Source: Thermoanaerobaculia bacterium (lineage in GTDB: Bacteria > Acidobacteriota > Thermoanaerobaculia > Multivoradales > JAGPDF01). Taken from it: a stretch of DNA of 45,792 nucleotides. The stretch's first letter is position 1, and every line of letters begins with the position of its first letter. The notes under the pieces were generated by a model. It made no database searches, had not been told where the DNA came from, and saw only the letters and a list, made by a program, of their open reading frames with translations. Below are positions 19,266 to 27,199 of this stretch, piece after piece. The DNA lies in assembly GCA_019911865.1 (NCBI GenBank), contig JAIOJQ010000328.1, forward strand, positions 1 to 45,792. Direction: 5' to 3'. The translations under genes were made by a program, and so were the position numbers.

Positions 19266-19939
19266 CCGCGCCCGACCGCGAGCCGGTCCCCGCGGCGCTG
19301 CGCGCCGCCATCCGGCGCGATCTCGCGCCGGTGACCCCGCTGGCGTCGCCGGCGCGACGCGCCCTGCTCCTCGCGCTGCCGGCGCTCGTCGTCCTCTCGA
19401 CGGCGGTCGTCGTGCTGACCCGCGGCGCGGCGAGCCCGGGCGTGAACTCGCTCGCCGGGGGCGGCGTCTCGCTGCTCGAGTGGCTGGCCGGGCTCGCTCT
19501 GCTCTGGTTGGCGCTGCGCGAAGCCGTGCCGGGCCTGGGCGTGGGCGCCGGCCGGGCGCTCGCCGCCCTGTCCGGCGGCATCCTGCTGCAGCTCCTCCTG
19601 GGACTTCTGATCTGGCAGCAGACCGGCGCCGCGCTGAGCGGCCCCGGCGCCCTGGCCGTCGGCAGCCGATGCGCCACGATCGAGGGGGCGATCGGACTGC
19701 CGCACCTGGCGATCGCGACCTGGCTCGCGCTGCGCGCGCTGCCGATCCGGCCGCGCTGGTCGGGCGCCCTCGCGGGAGCGGCGGCCGGACTGCTCGCTGA
19801 CTCGCTCTGGCACCTGGCGTGCGCCCGCAACGACCTCGAGCACCTGCTGGTCTGGCACTTCGGGGCGACCGTGGCGATGACGCTCCTTGGCGCCTTCGCG
19901 GGCTCGTTCTGGCCGCGGGGTGAGGCCGCCAGCGAGTAA
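19262..19939 (+). CDS. NrsF-like (DUF1109) membrane anti-sigma factor
   Basis: The 225-residue protein has a short cytoplasmic N-terminus and about six membrane helices (for example LLALPALVVLSTAVVVL, ALSGGILLQLLLGLLIW and FGATVAMTLLGAFAGSF). This is the size and topology of DUF1109/NrsF proteins, which hold a SigF-type ECF factor at the membrane until heavy-metal stress. Cysteines in SRCATIEG and HLACARND could be the metal-sensing thiols; two conserved cysteines serve this role in Caulobacter NrsF. It is translationally coupled to the sigma gene. The assignment rests on topology, context and the SigF-like promoters. Confidence 0.8.
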   Translation: MTAPDREPVPAALRAAIRRDLAPVTPLASPARRALLLALPALVVLSTAVVVLTRGAASPGVNSLAGGGVSLLEWLAGLALLWLALREAVPGLGVGAGRALAALSGGILLQLLLGLLIWQQTGAALSGPGALAVGSRCATIEGAIGLPHLAIATWLALRALPIRPRWSGALAGAAAGLLADSLWHLACARNDLEHLLVWHFGATVAMTLLGAFAGSFWPRGEAASE

Positions 19940-20504
19940 GAAGAGGGTTGCCGCCATCGAGATCGCTCAGCGGGCCGAAGCCGATCGCGCGCTGGCCGAG
20001 GCCTACCGCCGCGTTGCCGGTCCGGACGGCGATCCGGCTCACATTCTGGCCGTCTCCTCGCCGAATCCCCGGGCGATGGAGGATCACGCGCGCCTCTATC
20101 GCGGCTTGATGTTCGGTGCCTCGCCCCTGTCGCGCAGCGAGCGCGAGCTCGTCGCGACGGTCGTCTCGCGGACCAACGGCTGCCACTACTGAATCGAGCA
20201 CCACGGACGGGCTCTCCGGGCCGAGAGTCACGACGATGCGATGACCGACGCGGTGATGGCGGGAAACCGGGCCGCCGTCCTCGAGGCCCCGCGTCCGCGG
20301 GCGCTGTGCGCCTTCGCCGAGAAGCTGACGCGGGATCCCGGCGCCTGCGGCGAGGACGACCCCGCGCCGCTGCGGGCGCTCGGCCTGTCGGACCGCGCCC
20401 TCCACGACCTCGTGCTGGTGGTCGCCTATTTCAACTTCGTCAACCGTATCGCCTCGGGACTGGAAGTGCAGCTCGAGCCGGGTGAGCCGGCTCGCGAGCG
20501 GTAA
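19920..20504 (+). CDS. AhpD-like peroxidase-related selenoprotein (in-frame UGA)
   Basis: Read through one TGA (20190-20192), this gives a 194-residue carboxymuconolactone-decarboxylase/AhpD-fold protein. It runs from AEAYRRVAGPDGDPAHIL and MFGASPLSRSERELVATVVS to FAEKLTRDPGACGEDD and VVAYFNFVNRIASGLEV, typical of peroxidase-related enzymes from end to end. The TGA falls at residue 91 in NGCHY-U-IEHH, where relatives have NGCHYC. Counting from it, E76, C88, U91 and H95 reproduce the spacing of M. tuberculosis AhpD E118, C130, C133 and H137. The two flanking frames are in the same phase and a hairpin follows. I infer selenocysteine. The start is unsure: GTG 19920 is the last start codon before conserved sequence and overlaps nrsF by 20 bases. 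Selenocysteine machinery is not in the window. Confidence 0.8.
20210..20229 (+). promoter_or_regulatory. SECIS-like hairpin for selenocysteine insertion
   Basis: GGCTCTC (20210-20216) pairs with GAGAGTC (20223-20229), giving seven pairs including one G-U, around the six-base loop CGGGCC. The loop starts 25 bases after the TGA and has G at its second position. Bacterial SECIS elements are short stem-loops in this distance range with a G near the start of the apical loop, so position, size and loop all fit. It lies inside the coding sequence, as bacterial SECIS elements do. Confidence 0.65.
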
Positions 20505-20526
20505 CCGTTTCTCCGCTGCCGGCAAA
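20500..20526 (+). promoter_or_regulatory. ECF sigma promoter P3 (second AhpD-like gene)
   Basis: GGTAACC at 20500-20506, 16 bases, then CAAAGAG with CAAA at 20523-20526. It overlaps the stop codon of the selenoprotein gene and lies about 75 bases upstream of the ATG at 20603. Sequence and spacing equal those of P1, P2 and P4. Confidence 0.7.
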
Positions 20527-20602
20527 GAGTGACTGCGAACGGAAACCGAACCCGTTCGCGTGGCGCCGATTCCGGCGCGCACCCAGACCCGGGAGATCCC
20601 GC

Positions 20603-21172
20603 ATGACCGATTTCCGGATTCACGCTTCAGACTCCGCCCCCGAGGCGTCCCGCATCGCGCTCGCCGGAGCCCGGAGCAAGTACGGCTTCGTCCCCAACCC
20701 GATCGGCATGCTGGCCGAGTCGCCGGCCGCCGTGGCCGGCTACCTCGGCATCGGCGAGCAGTTCGACGAATCTTCGTTCACGCCGGTCGAGCGCCAGGTC
20801 GTGTTGCTCGCCGTCAGCTTCGAGAACGCCTGCGACTACTGCATGGCCGCGCACACGGTCATCGCCGGCATGAGCCGGGTCCCCGCCGCGACGATCGAGG
20901 CCCTGCGCTCCGGCGACCCGCTGCCGGAGGCGCGCCTCGACGCCCTGGCGTGCTTCACCCGCACCGTGGTGCGCGAACGCGGCCGCGTCTGCGAGCCCGA
21001 ACTCGCCGCCTTCCTCGCCGCCGGCTTCACCCGCGCCCAGGTCCTCGAGGTCGTCCTCGGCGTCGCGATGAAGACCTTGAGCAACTACGCCAACCACCTC
21101 GCCCGCACCCCCCTCGACCCGGCGTTCGCCCCGGCCCGCTGGGAGCCGGCGCACCTCGCGCCGGTCGGCTGA
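20603..21172 (+). CDS. AhpD-like carboxymuconolactone decarboxylase-family protein (CxxC)
   Basis: The 189-residue protein of the AhpD/CMD fold has the redox motif NACDYCMAAHT, with the conserved His four residues after the second Cys. It is related to the upstream selenoprotein but keeps cysteine in both places. Segments KYGFVPNPIGMLAESPAAV and LGVAMKTLSNYANHL are typical of uncharacterised peroxidase-related members. It is preceded by promoter P3, which gives it a second, sigma-dependent entry besides read-through from the sigma-nrsF transcript. The likely role is thiol-dependent peroxide reduction; the substrate is unknown. Confidence 0.9.
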   Translation: MTDFRIHASDSAPEASRIALAGARSKYGFVPNPIGMLAESPAAVAGYLGIGEQFDESSFTPVERQVVLLAVSFENACDYCMAAHTVIAGMSRVPAATIEALRSGDPLPEARLDALACFTRTVVRERGRVCEPELAAFLAAGFTRAQVLEVVLGVAMKTLSNYANHLARTPLDPAFAPARWEPAHLAPVG

Positions 21173-21242
21173 AGACAGGGCCAGCGCCGGCTTCACCCGC
21201 TCTCCGGGTCGCTCGTGCGGCCCGGGGGTACCTTGCCCCTCC

Positions 21243-22700
21243 TCAGTCGCCCCCGGCCGGGACGGCGCTCGCAGCGGCACGGATCTCGTCCAGGATGGCG
21301 TCGAGGTCGGACTCCTCGAGATCGGGATTGACACAGACCAGGCGCAGAACGCGGCGGCCGGCGACCGTGCCGTAGCCGATCTTCAGACGACCCTCGCGGT
21401 CGAGCCAGTCGCAGAGGGCGGCGCTGTCGCGGCCGCGCACCGCGAAGCAGACGTTGATCGAGGGCGGCGGCTCGATCAGCTCGAGCGCGGGATCCGCGGC
21501 GATTTTCGCGGCGGCGAGGCGGGCGAGGGCGAACTGGCGCTGGATGCGCTCGTCCCAGCCGCGATCGCCGAGCCGCAACCAGGCGGCCCAGAGCTTGAGC
21601 GCATCGTTGCGGCGCCCGCACTGGATCGAGCGGTGCCCGGGATTGACGTCGTCTTCGTGCGACTGGAAGAGATACTCGGCAGTCTCGTCGAGGCTGCGGG
21701 TGAGCTCGCCGCGCCGCGCCACCAGGAGCACCGAGCACTGCAGCGGCACGCCCATCATCTTGTGCGGATTCCAGGTGAACGTATCGGCCAGCTCGACGCC
21801 GTCGATCAGCTCGCGCCGCGCGGGGCAGAGCACCACGCTGCCGCCCAGCGCGCCGTCGACGTGCAGCCAGGCGCCGTACTCGCGGGCCAGCGCCGCGAGG
21901 GCGCGAATCGGGTCGAAGGCGCCGCGCACCGTGGTGCCGGCGGTGGCGTTGATCAGCGCCGGCCGCACGCCGCGCGCGCGGTCCTCCGCGAGCTTCTGCG
22001 CCAGGGCGCCGACATCCATCCGGCCGACGTCGTCCGTCGGCACCCGCCGCACACTGTCGCGCCCGAGCCCGAGGATGCCGGCGTTCTTGGGGATCGAGTA
22101 GTGACCCTCCGCCGAGGTGTAGATCGCGAGGCGCTCGCCGCCGAGTCCGCGGTCACGCGACTCGGGGGAGGCGACGTTGCGCGCCAGCAGCAGCGCCACG
22201 AGATTGGCGATCGACCCGCCGGGAGTGAAGCAGCCCTCGGCGTCGGCCAGGCCGGCGTGGCGCGCCATGTGGCGGAGCAGCTCGCGCTCGACCAGTATCT
22301 GGGCGCCGGCGGCCTTGAAGGTGTACATCGACACGTTGGGCACGACGGCGAGCATCTCGGCCGCCATCCCCGCCGGCTCGCGGCCGCCGAAGAGCTGGTT
22401 GACGAAGCGCCAGCTCGAGCTCGACGGCGTCGCGGCCAGCGCCGAGCGCAGGCGCGCCAGGACCGCGGGGGTCGCGAGCCCGTCCGCTCCCAGGCGCAGC
22501 TCGAGCCGGCTCTCGAGCCGGACGGGGTCCCCGTCCCCGGCTTCGGCCGGCGCGTTCTCCTGCGCCACGAGCTCGCGGGCGAGGGCCGGGACCGCAGCCA
22601 GCCACTCTTCGAGCTCGCGGGCACGGCGTTCGCGCCCCGCCTCGGACGGCGCTTCGGACGGAGATTCAGGCGGGTCGGGACGTCGGTCGACGGTGGTCAA
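21243..22700 (-). CDS. PLP-dependent group II amino-acid decarboxylase
   Basis: A cytoplasmic fold-type I decarboxylase of the glutamate/aspartate/tyrosine/sulfinoalanine group, 485 residues. It shows FTPGGSIANLVALLLARN (phosphate-binding region), HVDGALGGSVVL (the Asp that contacts PLP nitrogen) and TFTWNPHKMMGVPLQCSVLL with the Schiff-base lysine at about residue 314. GAGGAGG lies six bases before a TTG at 22700, so I prefer that start; an ATG at 22730 would add 10 residues with a poorer ribosome site. The substrate cannot be decided from sequence. It is transcribed away from the TVP38 gene and is not preceded by the shared sigma motif in its own direction. Confidence 0.9.
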   Translation of the reverse strand: MTTVDRRPDPPESPSEAPSEAGRERRARELEEWLAAVPALARELVAQENAPAEAGDGDPVRLESRLELRLGADGLATPAVLARLRSALAATPSSSSWRFVNQLFGGREPAGMAAEMLAVVPNVSMYTFKAAGAQILVERELLRHMARHAGLADAEGCFTPGGSIANLVALLLARNVASPESRDRGLGGERLAIYTSAEGHYSIPKNAGILGLGRDSVRRVPTDDVGRMDVGALAQKLAEDRARGVRPALINATAGTTVRGAFDPIRALAALAREYGAWLHVDGALGGSVVLCPARRELIDGVELADTFTWNPHKMMGVPLQCSVLLVARRGELTRSLDETAEYLFQSHEDDVNPGHRSIQCGRRNDALKLWAAWLRLGDRGWDERIQRQFALARLAAAKIAADPALELIEPPPSINVCFAVRGRDSAALCDWLDREGRLKIGYGTVAGRRVLRLVCVNPDLEESDLDAILDEIRAAASAVPAGGD

Positions 22701-22768
22701 GGCACGCCTCCTCGGAACTCGGACCGCCATCTTACGCGTCGACACCTGCCGCCGGACGTGATCCACCC

Positions 22769-22795
22769 GGTAACCGAATCCGCGGGCGCGGCGAA
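22769..22795 (+). promoter_or_regulatory. ECF sigma promoter P4 (TVP38-flavoprotein pair)
   Basis: GGTAACC at 22769-22775, 16 bases, then CGAAGATC with CGAA at 22792-22795. It lies about 57 bases upstream of the TVP38 ATG and lacks nothing of the motif seen in P1 to P3. Its distance from the sigma gene (4 kb) makes a trans-acting regulon, not simple autoregulation, the natural reading. Confidence 0.75.
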
Positions 22796-22852
22796 GATCC
22801 CGGTGAACGCACCGTTCGCGCACTCCCGGCGGCGAATCGGAGGGAAGCAACC

Positions 22853-23602
22853 ATGGCACTCGAAGTGGATGACCTGACGGCGGATCCGAGGAGCCGGGTT
22901 TCCGTCCGACGGAGTCGGCGATGGCTCCGACCGCTGCTCTTCTTCGTCGTCCTGGCGGCGCTGGCGGTGGCTGCGCCGCTCCTCGGACTCGGCCAACGCC
23001 TCACGGAGCTGCGCGGCTGGATCGAGGGGCTGGGCGCGCTCGGTCCGCTGGTCTTCGCCCTGATCTACTCGATCGCGACCGTGGCGGCGGTGCCGGCTTC
23101 GCTCCTGACGATCGCGGCCGGCGCGATGTTCGGCTCGGGGGTGGGCGTCGCGACCGTGATTCTGGGAGCGACTGCCGGCGCGACGGCGGCTTTCGCGATC
23201 GCGCGCTGGATGGCCCGGGACGCGGTGGCCGGCTGGCTCGCGAAGAACGAGAAGTTCGCGCGGCTGGACGCGATGACCGAGCGTCACGGCGCGATCATCG
23301 TCGCCGTCACCCGGCTGCTGCCGATCTTCCCCTTCAATCTGCTCAACTACGGTTTCGGACTGACGCGGGTCCGCTTCGGCACCTACGTGCTCTGGTCGTT
23401 CCTCTGCATGCTTCCCGGGACGGCGCTCTACGTGGTCGGCGCCGACGCGGTCACCCGCGGCCTCGAGGAGGGGCGGATTCCGTGGGGCCTGATCGCGGTG
23501 CTCGTCGGAGTCCTGGTGCTGCTGCTCCTCGTCGTCCGGCACGCGCGTCGCGTCCTCGCGGCGCGCGAGGCGGCGGCGACGGCGGCCGAGGAGCGAGCAT
23601 GA
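22853..23602 (+). CDS. TVP38/TMEM64-family (SNARE-associated, DedA-like) membrane protein
   Basis: The 249-residue membrane protein has the VTT/SNARE-associated domain: GPLVFALIYSIATVAAVPASLLTIAAGAMFG, then ATAAFAIARWMARD, then a re-entrant segment ending FPFNLLNYGFGLTRVRFGTYVLWSFLCMLPGTALYVVGA. A near-perfect ribosome site (GGAGGGAAG) precedes the ATG. The stop overlaps the next start (ATGA), and DedA-like proteins are often paired with, or fused to, a flavin disulfide reductase like the neighbour. The function is uncertain: related proteins move lipids across membranes or affect membrane stress. It is probably under the ECF sigma factor through P4. Confidence 0.92.
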   Translation: MALEVDDLTADPRSRVSVRRSRRWLRPLLFFVVLAALAVAAPLLGLGQRLTELRGWIEGLGALGPLVFALIYSIATVAAVPASLLTIAAGAMFGSGVGVATVILGATAGATAAFAIARWMARDAVAGWLAKNEKFARLDAMTERHGAIIVAVTRLLPIFPFNLLNYGFGLTRVRFGTYVLWSFLCMLPGTALYVVGADAVTRGLEEGRIPWGLIAVLVGVLVLLLLVVRHARRVLAAREAAATAAEERA

Positions 23603-25140
23603 GCCTCCCGGAGCTGACCTCCTCGCCCCACGACCTCGCGCTCGATTCGTTCGTCCATCCGCCCGACTGGGTCAACCCCCGACCCGCGGCGAAGTACCAC
23701 CTGGTCGTCGTCGGCGCCGGTACCGCGGGTCTGGTCACGGCCGCCGGTGCCGCGGGGCTCGGCGCGCGCGTCGCGCTGGTCGAGCGCCACCGGATGGGCG
23801 GCGACTGCCTCAACGTCGGCTGCGTCCCGTCCAAGGCGGTGCTCGCCAGCGCCCGGGCGGCGGCGGACGTGGCGCGGGCCGCGCAACTCGGGATCAGCGT
23901 GCGCGGGCCGGTGGCGGTCGACTTTCCGGCAGTCATGGAGCGCATGCGGAAGCTGCGCGCGTCGATCGCGCCGCACGACGCCGCGCGCCGGTTCCGCGAC
24001 CTGGGCATCGACGTCTTCCTGGGCGAGGCCTGCTTCCGTTCGGCCGACGAAGTCGAGGTCGGCGGAGCGCGCCTGCGGTTCGCCCGCGCCGTCGTCGCGA
24101 CGGGGGGGCGTCCGGCGGTGCCGCCGATCGCCGGTCTGGTGGAGGCGGGATTCCGCACCAACGAGACGATTTTCAACCTCACCGAGCTGCCGCGGCGTCT
24201 GGCGGTGATCGGCGGCGGGCCGATCGGCTGCGAGCTGGCGCAGGCCTTCAGCCGGCTCGGCGCGCAGGTGACCATCGTCCAGAACCATCCCCGGTTCCTG
24301 CCGCGGGAGGATCGCGACGCCTCCGGGGTACTGCTCGGCGCCTTCCGGGCGTCGGGGCTCGGCGTCCGGCTCGACACCGAGGTCGAACGGGTCGAGACGA
24401 TCGGCGCCGAACGGATCCTCCACTTGAGGCGGAACGGATCGCGCGAGCGGCTCACCGTCGACGAGATCCTGGTCGCGACCGGCCGGCTCCCCAACGTCGC
24501 GGGTCTCGGGCTGGAACGGGCCGGAGTCCGCTTCGGGCCGGAGGGCATCGAGGTCGACGACTTCCTGCGGACGACCAACCGCCGGATCTTCGCCGCCGGC
24601 GACGTCGCCCTGACCCACCGGTTCACCCACGTCGCGGACGCCGCGGCGCGGCTGGTGATCCAGAACGCCCTGTTTCCGCTCAGGCGGAAGTACTCGGCGC
24701 TCGACATCCCGTGGTCGACCTACACCGATCCGGAAATCGCGCACGTGGGGCTCGACGAGCACCAGGCCCGCGAGCGCGGCGAGCGCATCGAGACCGTCAC
24801 GATCCCGTTCGCCGAGGTCGATCGCGCCCGGCTCGAAGGGGAGACGGAGGGCTTCGTCCGCGTCCACGCGGCGGCGAAATCGGGCCGGATCCTCGGCGCC
24901 ACGATCGTCGGCCGCGGCGCCGGCGACCTGATTTCGGAGATCGCCACGGCGATGGCGGGCCGCCTCGCCCTCGGCGCGCTGGGATCGGTGATCCATCCTT
25001 ACCCGACGCGCGCGGAGGCGATCCGCAAGGCCGGCGACGCCTGGAATCGCCGCCGCCTGACGCCGCGCTCGAAGCGCCTGCTCGAAGGGTACCTGTCGCT
25101 GCGCTTCGGCCGCGAGGTTCGGGGACAGGCCACCCGCTAG
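23599..25140 (+). CDS. FAD-dependent pyridine nucleotide-disulfide reductase (MerA/Lpd-like)
   Basis: The 513-residue flavoprotein has the FAD dinucleotide fold VVVGAGTAGLVTAAGAAGLG, the redox pair GGDCLNVGCVPSK (C70 and C75), the NAD(P)H fold VIGGGPIGCELAQAFSRLG, and RRIFAAGDVA. HPYPTRAEA supplies the C-terminal His-Glu couple of the partner subunit. It lacks the heavy-metal N-terminal domain and the terminal cysteine pair of mercuric reductase, so the electron acceptor is probably not mercury; a membrane quinone or disulfide is possible given its partner. It overlaps the TVP38 gene by 4 bases and is probably under P4. Confidence 0.92.
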   Translation: MSLPELTSSPHDLALDSFVHPPDWVNPRPAAKYHLVVVGAGTAGLVTAAGAAGLGARVALVERHRMGGDCLNVGCVPSKAVLASARAAADVARAAQLGISVRGPVAVDFPAVMERMRKLRASIAPHDAARRFRDLGIDVFLGEACFRSADEVEVGGARLRFARAVVATGGRPAVPPIAGLVEAGFRTNETIFNLTELPRRLAVIGGGPIGCELAQAFSRLGAQVTIVQNHPRFLPREDRDASGVLLGAFRASGLGVRLDTEVERVETIGAERILHLRRNGSRERLTVDEILVATGRLPNVAGLGLERAGVRFGPEGIEVDDFLRTTNRRIFAAGDVALTHRFTHVADAAARLVIQNALFPLRRKYSALDIPWSTYTDPEIAHVGLDEHQARERGERIETVTIPFAEVDRARLEGETEGFVRVHAAAKSGRILGATIVGRGAGDLISEIATAMAGRLALGALGSVIHPYPTRAEAIRKAGDAWNRRRLTPRSKRLLEGYLSLRFGREVRGQATR

Positions 25141-25152
25141 GATGGGGGCGCG

Positions 25153-27069
25153 ATGCCCAAGCAGTACAGCCATGGCGGACGGGTGAGCTCGCGACCTGGC
25201 GGCGTTGCGGGCGGAGCGCCGGTCGACGAGCGCGCGCCACGCACGCTCCGCCAGCGCGTTTCGGCGCTCGGCAACTTGCCGCCGTTCCTGCGGCTGGTCT
25301 GGGAGATCCACCCCGCCATGGCCGCCGGCACGCTCGCGCTGCGCTTCGTGCGCGCGCTGCTCCCAGTGGCCACGCTCTTCGTCGGCAAACTGATCATCGA
25401 CGAGGTCGTACGGCTCGGCCGGCTCCCGGATCCACCGCCCGACCTCCCGGCCTGGCTCGCGAGCGGACTGGCGCGCACCCTGCTCGTGCTGCTGCTGTGC
25501 GAGCTCGGACTCGCCATCCTCTCCGACCTCTGCGGCCGGCTGGTGTCGCTGTTCGAGGCGTTGCTCGCCGAGCGGTTCTCGAACACCACGAGCGTGCGGC
25601 TGATGGAGCACGCGGCGACCCTCGACCTCGAGGACTTCGAGGACAGCGAGGTCCAGGACCAGCTCGAGCGGGCGCGCCGGCAGGCCGCCGGTCGCTCCAG
25701 CCTGCTCGGCCAGCTGTTCGGCCAGGCGCAGGACGTGGTGACGATCGTGGCGTTCGCCGCCGGGCTGGTGTTCTACGCCCCCTGGCTGATCGCCCTGCTG
25801 GTGGTCGCCGTGGTGCCCGCTTTCCTCGGCGAGACCCACTTCAACGCCCAGGGGTACGAGATCGCCTGGCGGCGGACGCCGGCGCGGCGCGAGCTCGACT
25901 ATCTGCGGGTGACCGGCGCCAGCGTCGAGACCGCCAAGGAGGTGAAGATCTTCGGCCTCGAGGCGTTCCTGATCGAGCGTTACCGGGCGCTCGCCGACGA
26001 CCTCTACGCGACCAACCGCGCGCTCGCCGTGCGGCGCGCCGGGTGGGGCGGGCTGTTCACCGCCGCGGGCACGCTCGGCTACTACGGCGCCTACGGCTTC
26101 ATCGCCTGGCGCACGCTGTCCGGCGAGCTGACGATCGGCGACCTGACCTTCCTGTCGGGATCGTTCCGCCGCCTGCGCAACCTGCTCGAGGGGCTGCTGA
26201 TCGGCTTCTCGCAGGTCGCCGGCCAGGCGCTCTACCTCGACGACCTGTTCTCGTTCTTCGAGCTCCAGCCCGAAATCGTCTCGCCAACCGACGCGGCGCC
26301 GTTCCCGAGCCCGATCCGCACCGGCTTCGTCTTCGAGGACGTCGGCTTCCGCTACCCCGGCGCCGAGCGCTGGGCGGTGCGCCACCTCTCGTTCACGCTC
26401 CGGGCGGGAGAAGTGCTGGCGCTGGTGGGCGAGAACGGTGCCGGAAAAACGACCCTGGTCAAGCTCCTGGCGCGACTCTACGACCCCGACGAGGGCCGCA
26501 TTCTGCTCGACGGGCGCGACCTCAGGGAGTACGACCTGGCGGCAGTGCGCGCGCGGGTCGGGGTCATCTTCCAGGACTTCGTGCACTACCATCTGACCGC
26601 CGCCGAGAACATCGCGGTCGGCCGCATCGAAGCGCGCGACGATCGCGCGCGGATCGAAGCCGCGGCCGAGCAGAGTCTCGCGGCCGAGGTGATCGCCAGG
26701 CTTCCCGAGGGGTACGACCAGCTGATCGGCAGACGCTTCAAGAAGGGAGTCGAACTCTCGGGCGGCGAGTGGCAGAAGATCGCCATCGCGCGGGCCTACA
26801 TGCGTGACGCCGACCTGCTCATCCTCGACGAGCCGACCGCGGCACTCGACGCGCGTGCCGAGTTCGAAGTCTTCCGGCGCTTCGCCGAGCTGTCGCACGG
26901 CAAGACCGCCGTGCTCATCTCCCACCGATTTTCGACCGTGCGCCGCGCCGATCGCATCCTCGTGCTCGCCGGCGGCGAGATCGAGGCCGCCGGCACCCAC
27001 GACGAGCTCGTCGCCCAGGACGGCCGCTACGCCGAGCTGTTCGACCTCCAGGCCGCGGGCTTCCGGTAG
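25153..27069 (+). CDS. ABC exporter, fused permease-ATPase
   Basis: The 638-residue half-transporter of the ABCB/MsbA type has six membrane helices (about 55-330) followed by the nucleotide-binding domain. Walker A is GENGAGKTT (about residues 426-434), the signature is LSGGEWQKIAIARA, Walker B is LLILDEPTAALDA, and the H-loop is VLISHRFSTV. The substrate is unknown. It starts 13 bases after the flavoprotein stop, so it could be the last gene of the P4 transcript, but TAGGAT just before its ATG may also act as a -10 element. The 50-residue cytoplasmic N-terminus is basic and Gly/Arg-rich. Confidence 0.93.
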   Translation: MPKQYSHGGRVSSRPGGVAGGAPVDERAPRTLRQRVSALGNLPPFLRLVWEIHPAMAAGTLALRFVRALLPVATLFVGKLIIDEVVRLGRLPDPPPDLPAWLASGLARTLLVLLLCELGLAILSDLCGRLVSLFEALLAERFSNTTSVRLMEHAATLDLEDFEDSEVQDQLERARRQAAGRSSLLGQLFGQAQDVVTIVAFAAGLVFYAPWLIALLVVAVVPAFLGETHFNAQGYEIAWRRTPARRELDYLRVTGASVETAKEVKIFGLEAFLIERYRALADDLYATNRALAVRRAGWGGLFTAAGTLGYYGAYGFIAWRTLSGELTIGDLTFLSGSFRRLRNLLEGLLIGFSQVAGQALYLDDLFSFFELQPEIVSPTDAAPFPSPIRTGFVFEDVGFRYPGAERWAVRHLSFTLRAGEVLALVGENGAGKTTLVKLLARLYDPDEGRILLDGRDLREYDLAAVRARVGVIFQDFVHYHLTAAENIAVGRIEARDDRARIEAAAEQSLAAEVIARLPEGYDQLIGRRFKKGVELSGGEWQKIAIARAYMRDADLLILDEPTAALDARAEFEVFRRFAELSHGKTAVLISHRFSTVRRADRILVLAGGEIEAAGTHDELVAQDGRYAELFDLQAAGFR

Positions 27070-27199
27070 GCGGAATGATGGAAAGGCGGTCCACAGCGCA
27101 CCGCGGCCGGGACCTCGTCGCGTATTGCGGCTCGATGCGCCGCAGCGGATCCCCGGCAGATCCCGATCCCTCACGCAGCCACTCCCAGCGAGGACGCCG

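Noticed and set aside
20190-20192. Reading the TGA as a true stop, giving two short genes or a pseudogene
   Set aside because: The second part has no ribosome site at its first ATG (20241) and would lack the redox site; no other damage is seen and the TGA falls exactly on the catalytic Cys codon with a hairpin behind it.
23599-25140. Calling the flavoprotein a mercuric reductase
   Set aside because: It lacks the metal-binding N-terminal domain and the C-terminal cysteine pair, and no mer genes are nearby.
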